A stretch of DNA of 64,000 bases from Burkholderiales bacterium PBB6 (GTDB lineage Bacteria > Pseudomonadota > Gammaproteobacteria > Burkholderiales > Burkholderiaceae_C), in assembly GCA_002255925.1 (NCBI GenBank), contig NKIH01000002.1, positions 186,001 through 250,000 on the forward strand, in the 5' to 3' direction. Positions 57,950 to 64,000 of this stretch are shown piece after piece. The first letter of the stretch is position 1. Every line of letters begins with the position of its first letter. The notes under the pieces were generated by a model, which worked only from the letters and a program-made list of their open reading frames with translations, did no database searches and was not told the origin of the DNA. Both the position numbers and the translations under genes were made by a program.

Positions 57950-58300
57950 TCAGGCGGGCGGCAGCCCCAGGCACTGCCCGTGTTGCCGTTTGCGCTCTGC
58001 CGTGTAGGCCCACCACGGTTTGGGCTCGGCGCCCTGCATGAAGTCGATCACCGCCATCAGGGTGTCGAGCACACACGGGTCTTGTCGCTTGCCAGTGGCT
58101 TGCTCCAGCGCGCGGTACAGCTGCCAGGCGTCCTGACCGATCAGGTGCTGGGGCGTGTGCACACCCAGCTGCCGAAGATCACCGGCCATCGCCGGCCCCA
58201 CATTGGGCAGCTGCTCCAGCGCTTCGCAGGCGCTGGCGCTGGCTGCCTTGGGGCTCTTGATGGCGACGCGCCTGCGTGCTGCCTGGTCAAGCGTCGTCAT
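57950..58300 (-). CDS. Helix-hairpin-helix protein (Cdd1/pathogenicity-locus family)
   Basis: The 116-residue protein has a helix-hairpin-helix region (EALEQLPNVGPAMAGDLRQLGVHTPQHLIGQDAWQLYRALEQATGKRQDPCVLDTLM). That fits the small Cdd1-type family often annotated as pathogenicity locus or mitomycin-resistance protein. GPAMA is the hairpin of a non-specific DNA-binding HhH motif. The gene begins 21 bases after lexA on the same strand with no terminator between, so it is probably in an SOS-controlled operon. A DNA-repair or DNA-binding role is inferred; no catalytic residues are identified. Confidence 0.75.
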   Translation of the reverse strand: MTTLDQAARRRVAIKSPKAASASACEALEQLPNVGPAMAGDLRQLGVHTPQHLIGQDAWQLYRALEQATGKRQDPCVLDTLMAVIDFMQGAEPKPWWAYTAERKRQHGQCLGLPPA

Positions 58301-58321
58301 GGCCGGGCCGTGCTTGAAACT

Positions 58322-58999
58322 TCAGAACAGCAGGTTCTGACGCACCAGGCCCACGGCGATACCCTCAATCGAAAAATCTTCGATGTCCGGGCTGACGACG
58401 ATGGGCTGGAAGTCCGGGTTTTCGGGCAGCAGCTCGATGCCGTCGCGTCCACGCTGGAAGCGCTTGACGGTCACCTCGTCGTTCAGGCGTGCCACCACGA
58501 TCTGGCCGTTGCGGGCTTCCGAGGCCTTCTGCACCGCGAGCAAGTCGCCGTCCATGATGCCGACGTCGCGCATGCTCAGGCCCTTGACCCGGAGCAGGTA
58601 GTCCGGCTTGCGCTGGAACAGTGACGCTTCCAGCACGTAGGTCTGCTCCACGTTTTCCTGGGCCAGGATCGGGTTGCCGGCTGCCACGCGGCCGATCAGC
58701 GGCAGGCTGAGTTGGGCCAGGCTGGCCAATGGCAGGCTGAACTGCTTGCCGCGAGCTTCATTGACCGCGCGTAAAGTACTGGACTGCAGGCGAATGCCCC
58801 GGGAAGTTCCGCCCACCAGCTCGATCACGCCCTTGCGGGCCAGGGCCTGAAGGTGCTCTTCCGCGGCGTTGGGCGATTTGAACCCCAGCTCGTTGGCGAT
58901 TTCAGCCCGTGTGGGCGGGGAGCCGGTTCGCTCGATCGTGGTTTGAACCAGATCGAGGATCTGCTGTTGGCGTGCCGTGAGCTTGGGGCTGTCCATCAT
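58322..58999 (-). CDS. lexA: LexA repressor
   Basis: Two adjacent ATG codons (58999 and 58996) are possible starts; the longer gives 225 residues. The N-terminal winged helix ([19 protein letters not shown] and [27 protein letters not shown]) binds SOS boxes. The C-terminal S24 peptidase domain has the cleavage site A107-G108 (RVAAGNP), nucleophile S142 (KGLSMRD) and K179 (VTVKRF). It represses DNA-damage genes until RecA-stimulated self-cleavage. Two LexA boxes lie just upstream, giving autoregulation. Confidence 0.98.
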   Translation of the reverse strand: MMDSPKLTARQQQILDLVQTTIERTGSPPTRAEIANELGFKSPNAAEEHLQALARKGVIELVGGTSRGIRLQSSTLRAVNEARGKQFSLPLASLAQLSLPLIGRVAAGNPILAQENVEQTYVLEASLFQRKPDYLLRVKGLSMRDVGIMDGDLLAVQKASEARNGQIVVARLNDEVTVKRFQRGRDGIELLPENPDFQPIVVSPDIEDFSIEGIAVGLVRQNLLF

Positions 59000-59007
59000 G
59001 GGTGGGC

Positions 59008-59023
59008 CTGAGGTTGTATCCAG
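59008..59023. promoter_or_regulatory. LexA (SOS) box 1, proximal to lexA
   Basis: CTG-N10-CAG (CTGAGGTTGTATCCAG) lies eight bases before the lexA start. It keeps the essential CTG/CAG ends but has a less AT-rich core than box 2. Such a site would repress lexA itself. Confidence 0.65.
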
Positions 59024-59026
59024 TAT

Positions 59027-59042
59027 CTGTATTTTTATCCAG
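59027..59042. promoter_or_regulatory. LexA (SOS) box 2, between lexA and the asparaginase gene
   Basis: CTGTATTTTTATCCAG is close to the proteobacterial consensus CTGTATATATATACAG. It lies 19 bases from box 1, centre to centre, and ends 11 bases before the asparaginase ATG. The pair gives tight autoregulation of lexA and may also cover the divergent promoter. Confidence 0.85.
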
Positions 59043-59053
59043 ACTTTCACAAA

Positions 59054-60013
59054 ATGCAAAACAAATCAGGCCGTGTCGTGATCTTGGGAACCGGCGGCAC
59101 CATTGCCGGCAAGGCGGCGCAGGCCGGTGACAACGTGGGCTACACGGCCGGGCAGCTCACCGTGGCCGATCTGCTCACCAGCGTGCCGGCCTTGAAGGAT
59201 TGGCCGCTGCAGCTGGAGCAGGTCGCCCAGCTCGACAGCAAGGACATGAGCCACGCCGTCTGGCAACAACTCGCCCAGCGGGTGCAGGCGCACCTGGATG
59301 ACCCGGAGGTGGCGGGCATCGTCATCACCCACGGCACCGACACGCTGGAGGAAACGGCCTGGCTGCTGCACCGGGTGTTGATGCCCACCAAGCCGGTCGT
59401 GCTGACCGCAGCCATGCGTCCGGCCACCTCGCTGCAGCCGGATGGCCCGCAGAACCTGCTCGATGCCGTCACCCTGGCTGCTCAACCGGGCGTGCAGGGT
59501 GTGCTGGCGATGCTGGCGGGCGCCGTGTATGACGCGGCCGGTGTGCGCAAGTGGCACCCTTACCGCATCGATGCCTTCAGTGGCGGTGATGACGGCCCGG
59601 TGGCTCGCCTGGTGGAAGGGCAGTTGCTGCCGCTTCGTCCGTGGCCGACCGGCATGGCGCTGGGGGTGGACGTGCTTCAAGGTGATGTCGCCCACTGGCC
59701 CAAGGTGGCCGTGGTGACCAGCCATGCGGGCCTGGACGCTGAGCTGCTGCAGGCGCAGCTGACTGCCTGGCAAGCGCTGGGGCTGGCGGGGGTGGTGTTC
59801 GAGGGCACCGGCAATGGCACCTTGCATGTGGCCATTGAAAACGCAGCGGCCGCCCTGAAGGCGGCCGGACGCGAGGTCTTGCGCACCAGTCGCTGCCAGG
59901 GTGGCAGCGTGGTGGGCGCACCCGCCGGGGCCTTGCCGTCGGCGGGTGAACTCGGCCCGGGCAAGGCGCGGGTCGAGTTGCTGCTGCGCGCGCTTAAACG
60001 ACGGTCAGCGTGA
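59054..60013 (+). CDS. L-asparaginase (type I/II family)
   Basis: The 319-residue protein has both asparaginase threonine motifs: [14 protein letters not shown] at the N-terminus and [34 protein letters not shown] and the [17 protein letters not shown] segment complete the family pattern. No signal peptide is seen, so it should act in the cytoplasm, converting asparagine to aspartate and ammonia. No ribosome-binding site is visible: only 11 bases separate LexA box 2 from the ATG. The 3' end overlaps the convergent ohr gene by 20 bases. Confidence 0.93.
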   Translation: MQNKSGRVVILGTGGTIAGKAAQAGDNVGYTAGQLTVADLLTSVPALKDWPLQLEQVAQLDSKDMSHAVWQQLAQRVQAHLDDPEVAGIVITHGTDTLEETAWLLHRVLMPTKPVVLTAAMRPATSLQPDGPQNLLDAVTLAAQPGVQGVLAMLAGAVYDAAGVRKWHPYRIDAFSGGDDGPVARLVEGQLLPLRPWPTGMALGVDVLQGDVAHWPKVAVVTSHAGLDAELLQAQLTAWQALGLAGVVFEGTGNGTLHVAIENAAAALKAAGREVLRTSRCQGGSVVGAPAGALPSAGELGPGKARVELLLRALKRRSA

Positions 60014-60428
60014 CGTCGATGTTGCCGCGGGTGGCGTTCGAGTACGGGCACACCTCGTGGGCCGTGGCCACCAGGGCTTCCAGCGCGGCGCGGTCCATGC
60101 CCGGCACCGAGATCTGCATTGCCACCGAGATACCGAAGGCGCCAGCCTTGCCGGTCATCGGGCCGATGGCCACGTCGCTGGTGATCGACACTTCAGCCGG
60201 CAGGGCGATCTTCTGGCGAGCCGACACGGCCTTCATCGCGCCGATGAAGCAGGCCGAGTAGCCGGCAGCGAAGAGCTGTTCCGGGTTGGTGCCGGCGCCG
60301 CCAGCGCCGCCCAGTTCACGCGGCGTGCTCAGATCCACCGACAGGTTGCCGTCGCTGGACTTGGCGGTGCCTGCGCGGCCACCGGTGGCGGTAGCGTTGG
60401 CGGTGTAGATTGCTTGATCGATGGCCAT
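59994..60428 (-). CDS. ohr: Organic hydroperoxide resistance protein (Ohr)
   Basis: The 144-residue OsmC/Ohr-fold protein has the two redox cysteines C60 ([12 protein letters not shown]) and C127 ([13 protein letters not shown]), plus the arginine/glutamate region [10 protein letters not shown] and TNPEQLFA. It reduces organic hydroperoxides using lipoylated proteins. The ohrR gene lies 26 bases upstream on the same strand. Its last 20 bases overlap the end of the asparaginase gene on the other strand. Confidence 0.97.
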   Translation of the reverse strand: MAIDQAIYTANATATGGRAGTAKSSDGNLSVDLSTPRELGGAGGAGTNPEQLFAAGYSACFIGAMKAVSARQKIALPAEVSITSDVAIGPMTGKAGAFGISVAMQISVPGMDRAALEALVATAHEVCPYSNATRGNIDVTLTVV

Positions 60429-60454
60429 GGAAAGCTCCTTTGAGGGCGGGGTGA

Positions 60455-60931
60455 TCAGGCCGAAGTGGCCTGGCGAATATGCCCACGCAGCGTTTTCAGA
60501 CGTTGCGTGAGGACAGAAATTTCATCGAGATCGCACTGCGTGGCGCAGGCGATCGACTTCGGAATGTTGACCGCATCGGCCTGCAGTGCAGTGCCTGCGG
60601 TCGTCAGCCAGATGCCGACGCGGCGCTCGTCGCCGGCCTGGCGCTCGCGGCGCACCAGCCCTTGCTGCTCAAGCCGCTTGAGCAGGGGCGTGAGGGTGCC
60701 GCTGTCCAGCCAGAGGCGCTCGCCGATGTCGGACACGCCCAGGCCGTCGGTTTCCCACAGGGCCAGCATCACCAGGTACTGGGAATACGTCAGGCGCAGC
60801 GGTGCCAGCAGGGGCTTGTACAGCTTGGTCATTGCCAGCGAGGTGGAATACAGCGCAAAGCACAGCTGGTGGTCCAGCGCCAGCCAGGAGGCGGTGGGCA
60901 GGCTTGCGGTGGCGGCTGAGCGGCGAGGCAT
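60455..60931 (-). CDS. ohrR: MarR-family organic hydroperoxide regulator OhrR
   Basis: The start at 60931 ([16 protein letters not shown]) gives 158 residues; a GTG at 60967 is less likely. The protein has the OhrR N-terminal [11 protein letters not shown] with the peroxide-sensing cysteine C24. A MarR winged helix follows ([45 protein letters not shown] and the wing [10 protein letters not shown]). Oxidation of the cysteine releases DNA and induces ohr. A perfect palindrome lies 10 bases upstream of the start, consistent with autoregulation of ohrR-ohr. Confidence 0.95.
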   Translation of the reverse strand: MPRRSAATASLPTASWLALDHQLCFALYSTSLAMTKLYKPLLAPLRLTYSQYLVMLALWETDGLGVSDIGERLWLDSGTLTPLLKRLEQQGLVRRERQAGDERRVGIWLTTAGTALQADAVNIPKSIACATQCDLDEISVLTQRLKTLRGHIRQATSA

Positions 60932-60941
60932 GGGCTGAATT

Positions 60942-60953
60942 ATTGCGCGCAAT
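60942..60953. promoter_or_regulatory. Candidate OhrR operator
   Basis: The 12-base perfect palindrome ATTGCGCGCAAT sits just upstream of ohrR within AT-rich flanks. OhrR operators are palindromes built on AATTG-type half sites, so the match is good though not tested. Confidence 0.6.
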
Positions 60954-60983
60954 TCAATTTCACACAATCAATGTGGGCTTTGA

Positions 60984-61004
60984 AAGGGCCACCGCGTGGC
61001 CCTT
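60984..61004 (-). terminator. Hairpin terminator after the ABC-F gene
   Basis: A nine-base-pair stem (AAGGGCCAC with GTGGCCCTT, three-base loop) lies nine bases beyond the ABC-F stop on the minus strand. The tail TCAAAG is poor in T, so efficiency is uncertain. Confidence 0.5.
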
Positions 61005-61013
61005 CTTGCTGCG

Positions 61014-63026
61014 TCAGCCGTTGGCTTCGATCTGTTCGATCTCGGTCGTCAGCTCCAGCCAGCGTTCTTCGTTCATGGTCACCTCAGCTGCGATGTGGTT
61101 CAGGCGGCGGCCGGTTTCTGCCATCTGCGGCCCGCTCAGCCCACCTTGCACGATGCTGGCCTCCAGCTCGGCCTTTTCTGCATTCAGCTTGGCGACGCGC
61201 TGGTCGATCTGCGCCACCTCGTTGCGCATCGGGCGGGTGCGGGCCGAGAGCTGCTGGCGCGCCTGTGACGAAGCCTTGCGGTCTTCGCGCTTGACGATGG
61301 GCGCGGCGGGCGCAGCCACGGGGGGCGGCGCGGCTGCCGTGGGCGCCGCTGCCACAGGGGCAGGGGCGGGCGCAGGAGCAGCGGCCTTGGCGCCCTTGCC
61401 TGACATCGCGCGCTGGGCCTCGCGGCTGCGCTCCAGCAACCAGCGCTGGTAGTCGTCGAGGTCGCCGTCAAAAGGCTTCACCACGCCGTCGGCCACCATC
61501 CAGAACTCGTCGCACACCTCGCGCAGCAGGGCGCGGTCATGGCTGACGAGCATCACGGTGCCTTCAAACTCGTTCAGCGCCATCGACAGCGCCTCGCGGG
61601 TCTGCAGATCCAGGTGGTTGGTCGGCTCGTCCAGCAGCAGCAGGTTGGGGCGTTGCCACACCAGCGTGCCCAGCACCAGGCGGGCCTTTTCGCCGCCCGA
61701 CAGCGTGCCGATGGTCTGGTGCACCATCTCGCCCACGAAACGGAACTGGCCGAGGAAGTCGCGCAGCTCCTGCTCGCGCGCATTGATGCCCAGCGTCTTG
61801 GCCATGCGCACCATGTGCTGCAGCGGCGTGTCGTCGGCGTGCAGCACGTCCATTTCCTGCTGCGCGAAGTAGCCGATGGCCAGGCCTTTGCCTTCCACCA
61901 TCTGACCCGCCAGCGCCTGGTGGGCATGGGCGATCGTCTTGACGACCGTGGACTTGCCCTGGCCGTTGGCGCCCAGCACACCGATGCGCTGGCCGGCCAG
62001 CACGGTGCGGTTGATGTCGTGCACGATGGCCTTGTCGCTGCCGTCGGCGTTGCCGCCCACATAGCCGCAGACCACGTCGGTCATCGCCAGCATCGGGTCG
62101 GGCAGGTTCAGCGGTTCGCGGAACTCGAAACTGAAGTCGGCCGCGGTGAGCACCGGGGCCAGCTTTTCCATGCGCTCCAGCGCCTTGACGCGGCTCTGCG
62201 CCTGCTTGGCCTTGCTGGCCTTGGCCTTGAAGCGGTCGATGAACTTCTGCAAGTGCGCCACGCGCTCCTGCTGCTTGTTGAACGCTGCCGTCTGCTGCGA
62301 CATGCGCTCGGCGCGCATCTCTTCGAAGGTGGTGTAGTTGCCGCCGTAGCGCGTCAACTTGGCTTCTTCCAGGTGCAGGGTGACAGTGGTGATGGCGTCC
62401 AGGAATTCGCGGTCGTGGCTGATCATCAGCAAGGTGCCCGCGTAACGCTTGAGCCAGCCTTCCAGCCACACCAGCGCGTCCAGGTCCAAGTGGTTGGTCG
62501 GCTCGTCGAGCAGCATCAAATCAGACGGGCACATCAGCGCGCGGGCCAGTTGCAGGCGCATGCGCCAGCCGCCCGAGAAGCTGTTCACCGGCGCGTCGAG
62601 CTGGTCGGTCCGGAAGCCCAGGCCCATCAGCAAGGTCTGCGCACGGGCGCGGGCGTCAAACGCACCGGCCTCTTCCAGCTGCATGTAGGCGTGGGCCATG
62701 GCCTCACCGTCATCGGCGGCTTCAGAAGCGCGCAGGGCAGCTTCGGCTTCCATCAATGGCAGGTCGCCCTGCAGCACGAATTCGGTGGCGGGGTCGTCGG
62801 TTTCGGGCATGTGCTGGGCCACTTCGCCCATGCGCCAGCGCGCCGGGATCTCGAAGTCGCCAGCATCGGCGCCCAGCCGGCCGGCCAGCAAGGCGAAGAG
62901 GCTGGATTTGCCCGCACCGTTGCGGCCCACCAGACCAATTTTTTCACCGGGATTCAGGGTGACGGACGCGTTGTCCAGCACCACTTTGACGCCGCGGCGC
63001 AGCGTCACATTGCGAAGAGTAATCAT
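61014..63026 (-). CDS. ABC-F family ATP-binding protein (YheS/Uup-like)
   Basis: The 670-residue soluble protein has two ABC domains: Walker A GRNGAGKSS with signature FSGGWRMRLQLARAL and Walker B LMLLDEPTNHLDLDALVWLE, then GANGQGKST with LSGGEKARLVLGTL and LLLLDEPTNHLDLQTREAL. Between them is the charged P-site tRNA-interaction motif linker (AFNKQQERVAHLQKFIDRFKAKASKAKQAQ). There are no membrane segments. An Ala/Pro-rich linker and a coiled-coil tail (about 560-670) end the protein. ABC-F proteins act on the ribosome; this one is most like YheS, whose exact role is not settled. It follows prmB after 10 bases. Confidence 0.94.
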   Translation of the reverse strand: MITLRNVTLRRGVKVVLDNASVTLNPGEKIGLVGRNGAGKSSLFALLAGRLGADAGDFEIPARWRMGEVAQHMPETDDPATEFVLQGDLPLMEAEAALRASEAADDGEAMAHAYMQLEEAGAFDARARAQTLLMGLGFRTDQLDAPVNSFSGGWRMRLQLARALMCPSDLMLLDEPTNHLDLDALVWLEGWLKRYAGTLLMISHDREFLDAITTVTLHLEEAKLTRYGGNYTTFEEMRAERMSQQTAAFNKQQERVAHLQKFIDRFKAKASKAKQAQSRVKALERMEKLAPVLTAADFSFEFREPLNLPDPMLAMTDVVCGYVGGNADGSDKAIVHDINRTVLAGQRIGVLGANGQGKSTVVKTIAHAHQALAGQMVEGKGLAIGYFAQQEMDVLHADDTPLQHMVRMAKTLGINAREQELRDFLGQFRFVGEMVHQTIGTLSGGEKARLVLGTLVWQRPNLLLLDEPTNHLDLQTREALSMALNEFEGTVMLVSHDRALLREVCDEFWMVADGVVKPFDGDLDDYQRWLLERSREAQRAMSGKGAKAAAPAPAPAPVAAAPTAAAPPPVAAPAAPIVKREDRKASSQARQQLSARTRPMRNEVAQIDQRVAKLNAEKAELEASIVQGGLSGPQMAETGRRLNHIAAEVTMNEERWLELTTEIEQIEANG

Positions 63027-63036
63027 CAGAAATCCG

Positions 63037-63936
63037 TCAGAAGGAGCTGCTGGCCAACCAGGCGTTCAGGGCGTCGCGGGCGATCAGAAGCACCTGATCG
63101 TCACCCGCGCTGGTGGGCAGCCACACCACATCGAGGCCAGGGAAGGCGGCCTCGAAAAATTCACGTTCATGGCCGATCTCCAGCACCAGCACCGCATGCT
63201 CGCGCATGAAGGCCGGTGCTTGCTTGAGCATCGGGCGAATGAAATCCATGCCGTCACTGCCGCCGGCGAAGTTGCCACTGAGTGCCAGTTCAGGCTCGGC
63301 CTTGAACTCCGGTGGCAGCTCGGCCATCGAGGTGGCGTTCACGTAGGGCGGGTTGCAGAGGATCAGGTCGAACTGCCGGCCGGCCACGGCCGAGAGACCG
63401 TCGCCGTGGCACAGCTGCACACGCCCTTGCAGCGCGTGGCGCGTCACGTTCAGTTTTGCCACGGCCAGCGCATCGGCGCTCAGGTCAGCGCCGGTGACGG
63501 CCACATCCGGCCAGGCCATGGCGCTCAGCACGGCCAGGCTGCCGTTGCCGGTGCACAGGTCCAGCACCTGGGTGGTGTGCGGGCCCAGCCAGGTGTCGAT
63601 GGTGCCTTCCGCCAGGCATTCGGCAATCAGCGAGCGCGGCACGATCACGCGCTCATCGACCGTGAAGGGCACGCCCTGCAGCCAGGCTTCGCCCGTCAGG
63701 TACGCGGCGGGCCGGCGGCTGCTGATGCGCTCTGACACCAGCGCTTCGGCGCGCTGCAGGTCGGCAGCGGGCACATCCAGCTCGGCCACGTCGTCGATGG
63801 CGTCCAGTGGATGTCCGAGCGCCCACAGCACCAGCCAGGCGGCTTCGTCAAAAGCGTTGAGGGTGCCGTGCCCAAACGAAACGCCCGCCTCGGTCAGGCG
63901 GGCGCTGCTGCGCTCGATGAGTTCAATGACCGTCAT
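63037..63936 (-). CDS. prmB: 50S ribosomal protein L3 N5-glutamine methyltransferase
   Basis: The 299-residue protein has the HemK/PrmB layout: an N-terminal helical domain with SFGHGTLNAFDEAAWLVLWALG, RRPAAYLTGEAWLQGVPF, VDERVIVPRSLIAE, the SAM site VLDLCTGNGSLAV and the catalytic ILCNPPYVNA. It methylates a glutamine of L3 during 50S assembly. FGHGT with the substrate-loop context favours PrmB over PrmC. Its start overlaps the stop of the upstream gene by four bases, and it is followed by the ABC-F gene in the same direction. Confidence 0.95.
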   Translation of the reverse strand: MTVIELIERSSARLTEAGVSFGHGTLNAFDEAAWLVLWALGHPLDAIDDVAELDVPAADLQRAEALVSERISSRRPAAYLTGEAWLQGVPFTVDERVIVPRSLIAECLAEGTIDTWLGPHTTQVLDLCTGNGSLAVLSAMAWPDVAVTGADLSADALAVAKLNVTRHALQGRVQLCHGDGLSAVAGRQFDLILCNPPYVNATSMAELPPEFKAEPELALSGNFAGGSDGMDFIRPMLKQAPAFMREHAVLVLEIGHEREFFEAAFPGLDVVWLPTSAGDDQVLLIARDALNAWLASSSF

Positions 63937-64000
63937 GCGAGGAGTTGTTCCAGGGTGCGTCGGTAGATGTTCTTCAACGGTTCGATGGCACTGACGGCCA
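63933..64000 (-). CDS. dapE: C-terminal fragment, probably succinyl-diaminopimelate desuccinylase (DapE)
   Basis: Only the last 21 residues are in the window; on the minus strand they read AVSAIEPLKNIYRRTLEQ, then LLA and a stop. The I-x-P-L-K-x-I-Y-R-R-T-L-E pattern is like the end of DapE in Burkholderiales, where dapE-prmB adjacency is known. The stop overlaps the prmB start (ATGA). The assignment rests on this short tail and on context. Confidence 0.5.
   Translation of the reverse strand, partial: AVSAIEPLKNIYRRTLEQLLA

Overview
This is a gene-dense, high-GC chromosomal window from a betaproteobacterium, most probably Burkholderiales of the Comamonadaceae/Sphaerotilaceae type (Rubrivivax, Leptothrix, Ideonella or Aquabacterium relatives). 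The evidence is conserved gene order. It includes carA / LysE-type exporter / carB / greA, then yhbY and rlmE, then ftsH-folP-glmM. It also includes pstSCAB-phoU-phoB-phoR, surE-pcm-nlpD followed by rlmD with no rpoS, and an EF-P with Arg32 beside its rhamnosyltransferase EarP. I saw no IS element, prophage, CRISPR array, rRNA gene or replication origin. No gap between genes exceeds 300 bases.

Layout. At 1-7 kb there is the end of a SapC-type gene, then an IclR regulator divergent from an accessory module: an MBL-fold protein, an aromatic-hydroxylase-like flavoprotein, a DUF2783 protein and a three-part TRAP transporter. At 7-20 kb lie housekeeping genes: pyrD, rpiA, mnmC with a DUF3445 protein, efp and earP, uvrC, a TonB-like lipoprotein, pgsA, HU, tRNA-Val, ppiD and tRNA-His. 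At 20-29 kb there is a NarL-type two-component system with a large multi-membrane sensor, a quinone oxidoreductase, surE-pcm-nlpD, rlmD and a BI-1 family protein. At 29-41 kb are carAB with an exporter between them, greA, a DUF4149 protein, yhbY, rlmE, ftsH, folP and glmM. At 41-48 kb is the complete Pho regulon core behind a clear Pho box. At 48-64 kb are a GT-C type membrane protein, L31 type B, rho, trxA, a coupled pair of kinase-HDOD fusion proteins, an MFS transporter, a helix-hairpin-helix protein with lexA, an asparaginase, ohr-ohrR, an ABC-F ATPase, prmB and the end of a probable dapE.

How the genes work together. The 1-7 kb module looks like an inducible uptake and oxidation unit for an unknown organic acid, probably aromatic. 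efp and earP encode a translation factor and the enzyme that rhamnosylates it. The pst-pho genes form a self-contained phosphate-sensing circuit whose own regulators are encoded downstream in the same direction. lexA and the HHH protein look like one SOS operon, and the LexA boxes also sit directly upstream of the asparaginase gene. ohrR and ohr form a peroxide-sensing pair with a palindromic operator.

The most unusual elements are these: the adjacent pseudokinase-HDOD and active kinase-HDOD-GAF proteins (52.4-56.6 kb); the MBL-fold protein lacking its second-zinc ligands; an MnmC whose methyltransferase half looks decayed; and the SOS boxes shared by lexA and the asparaginase gene.
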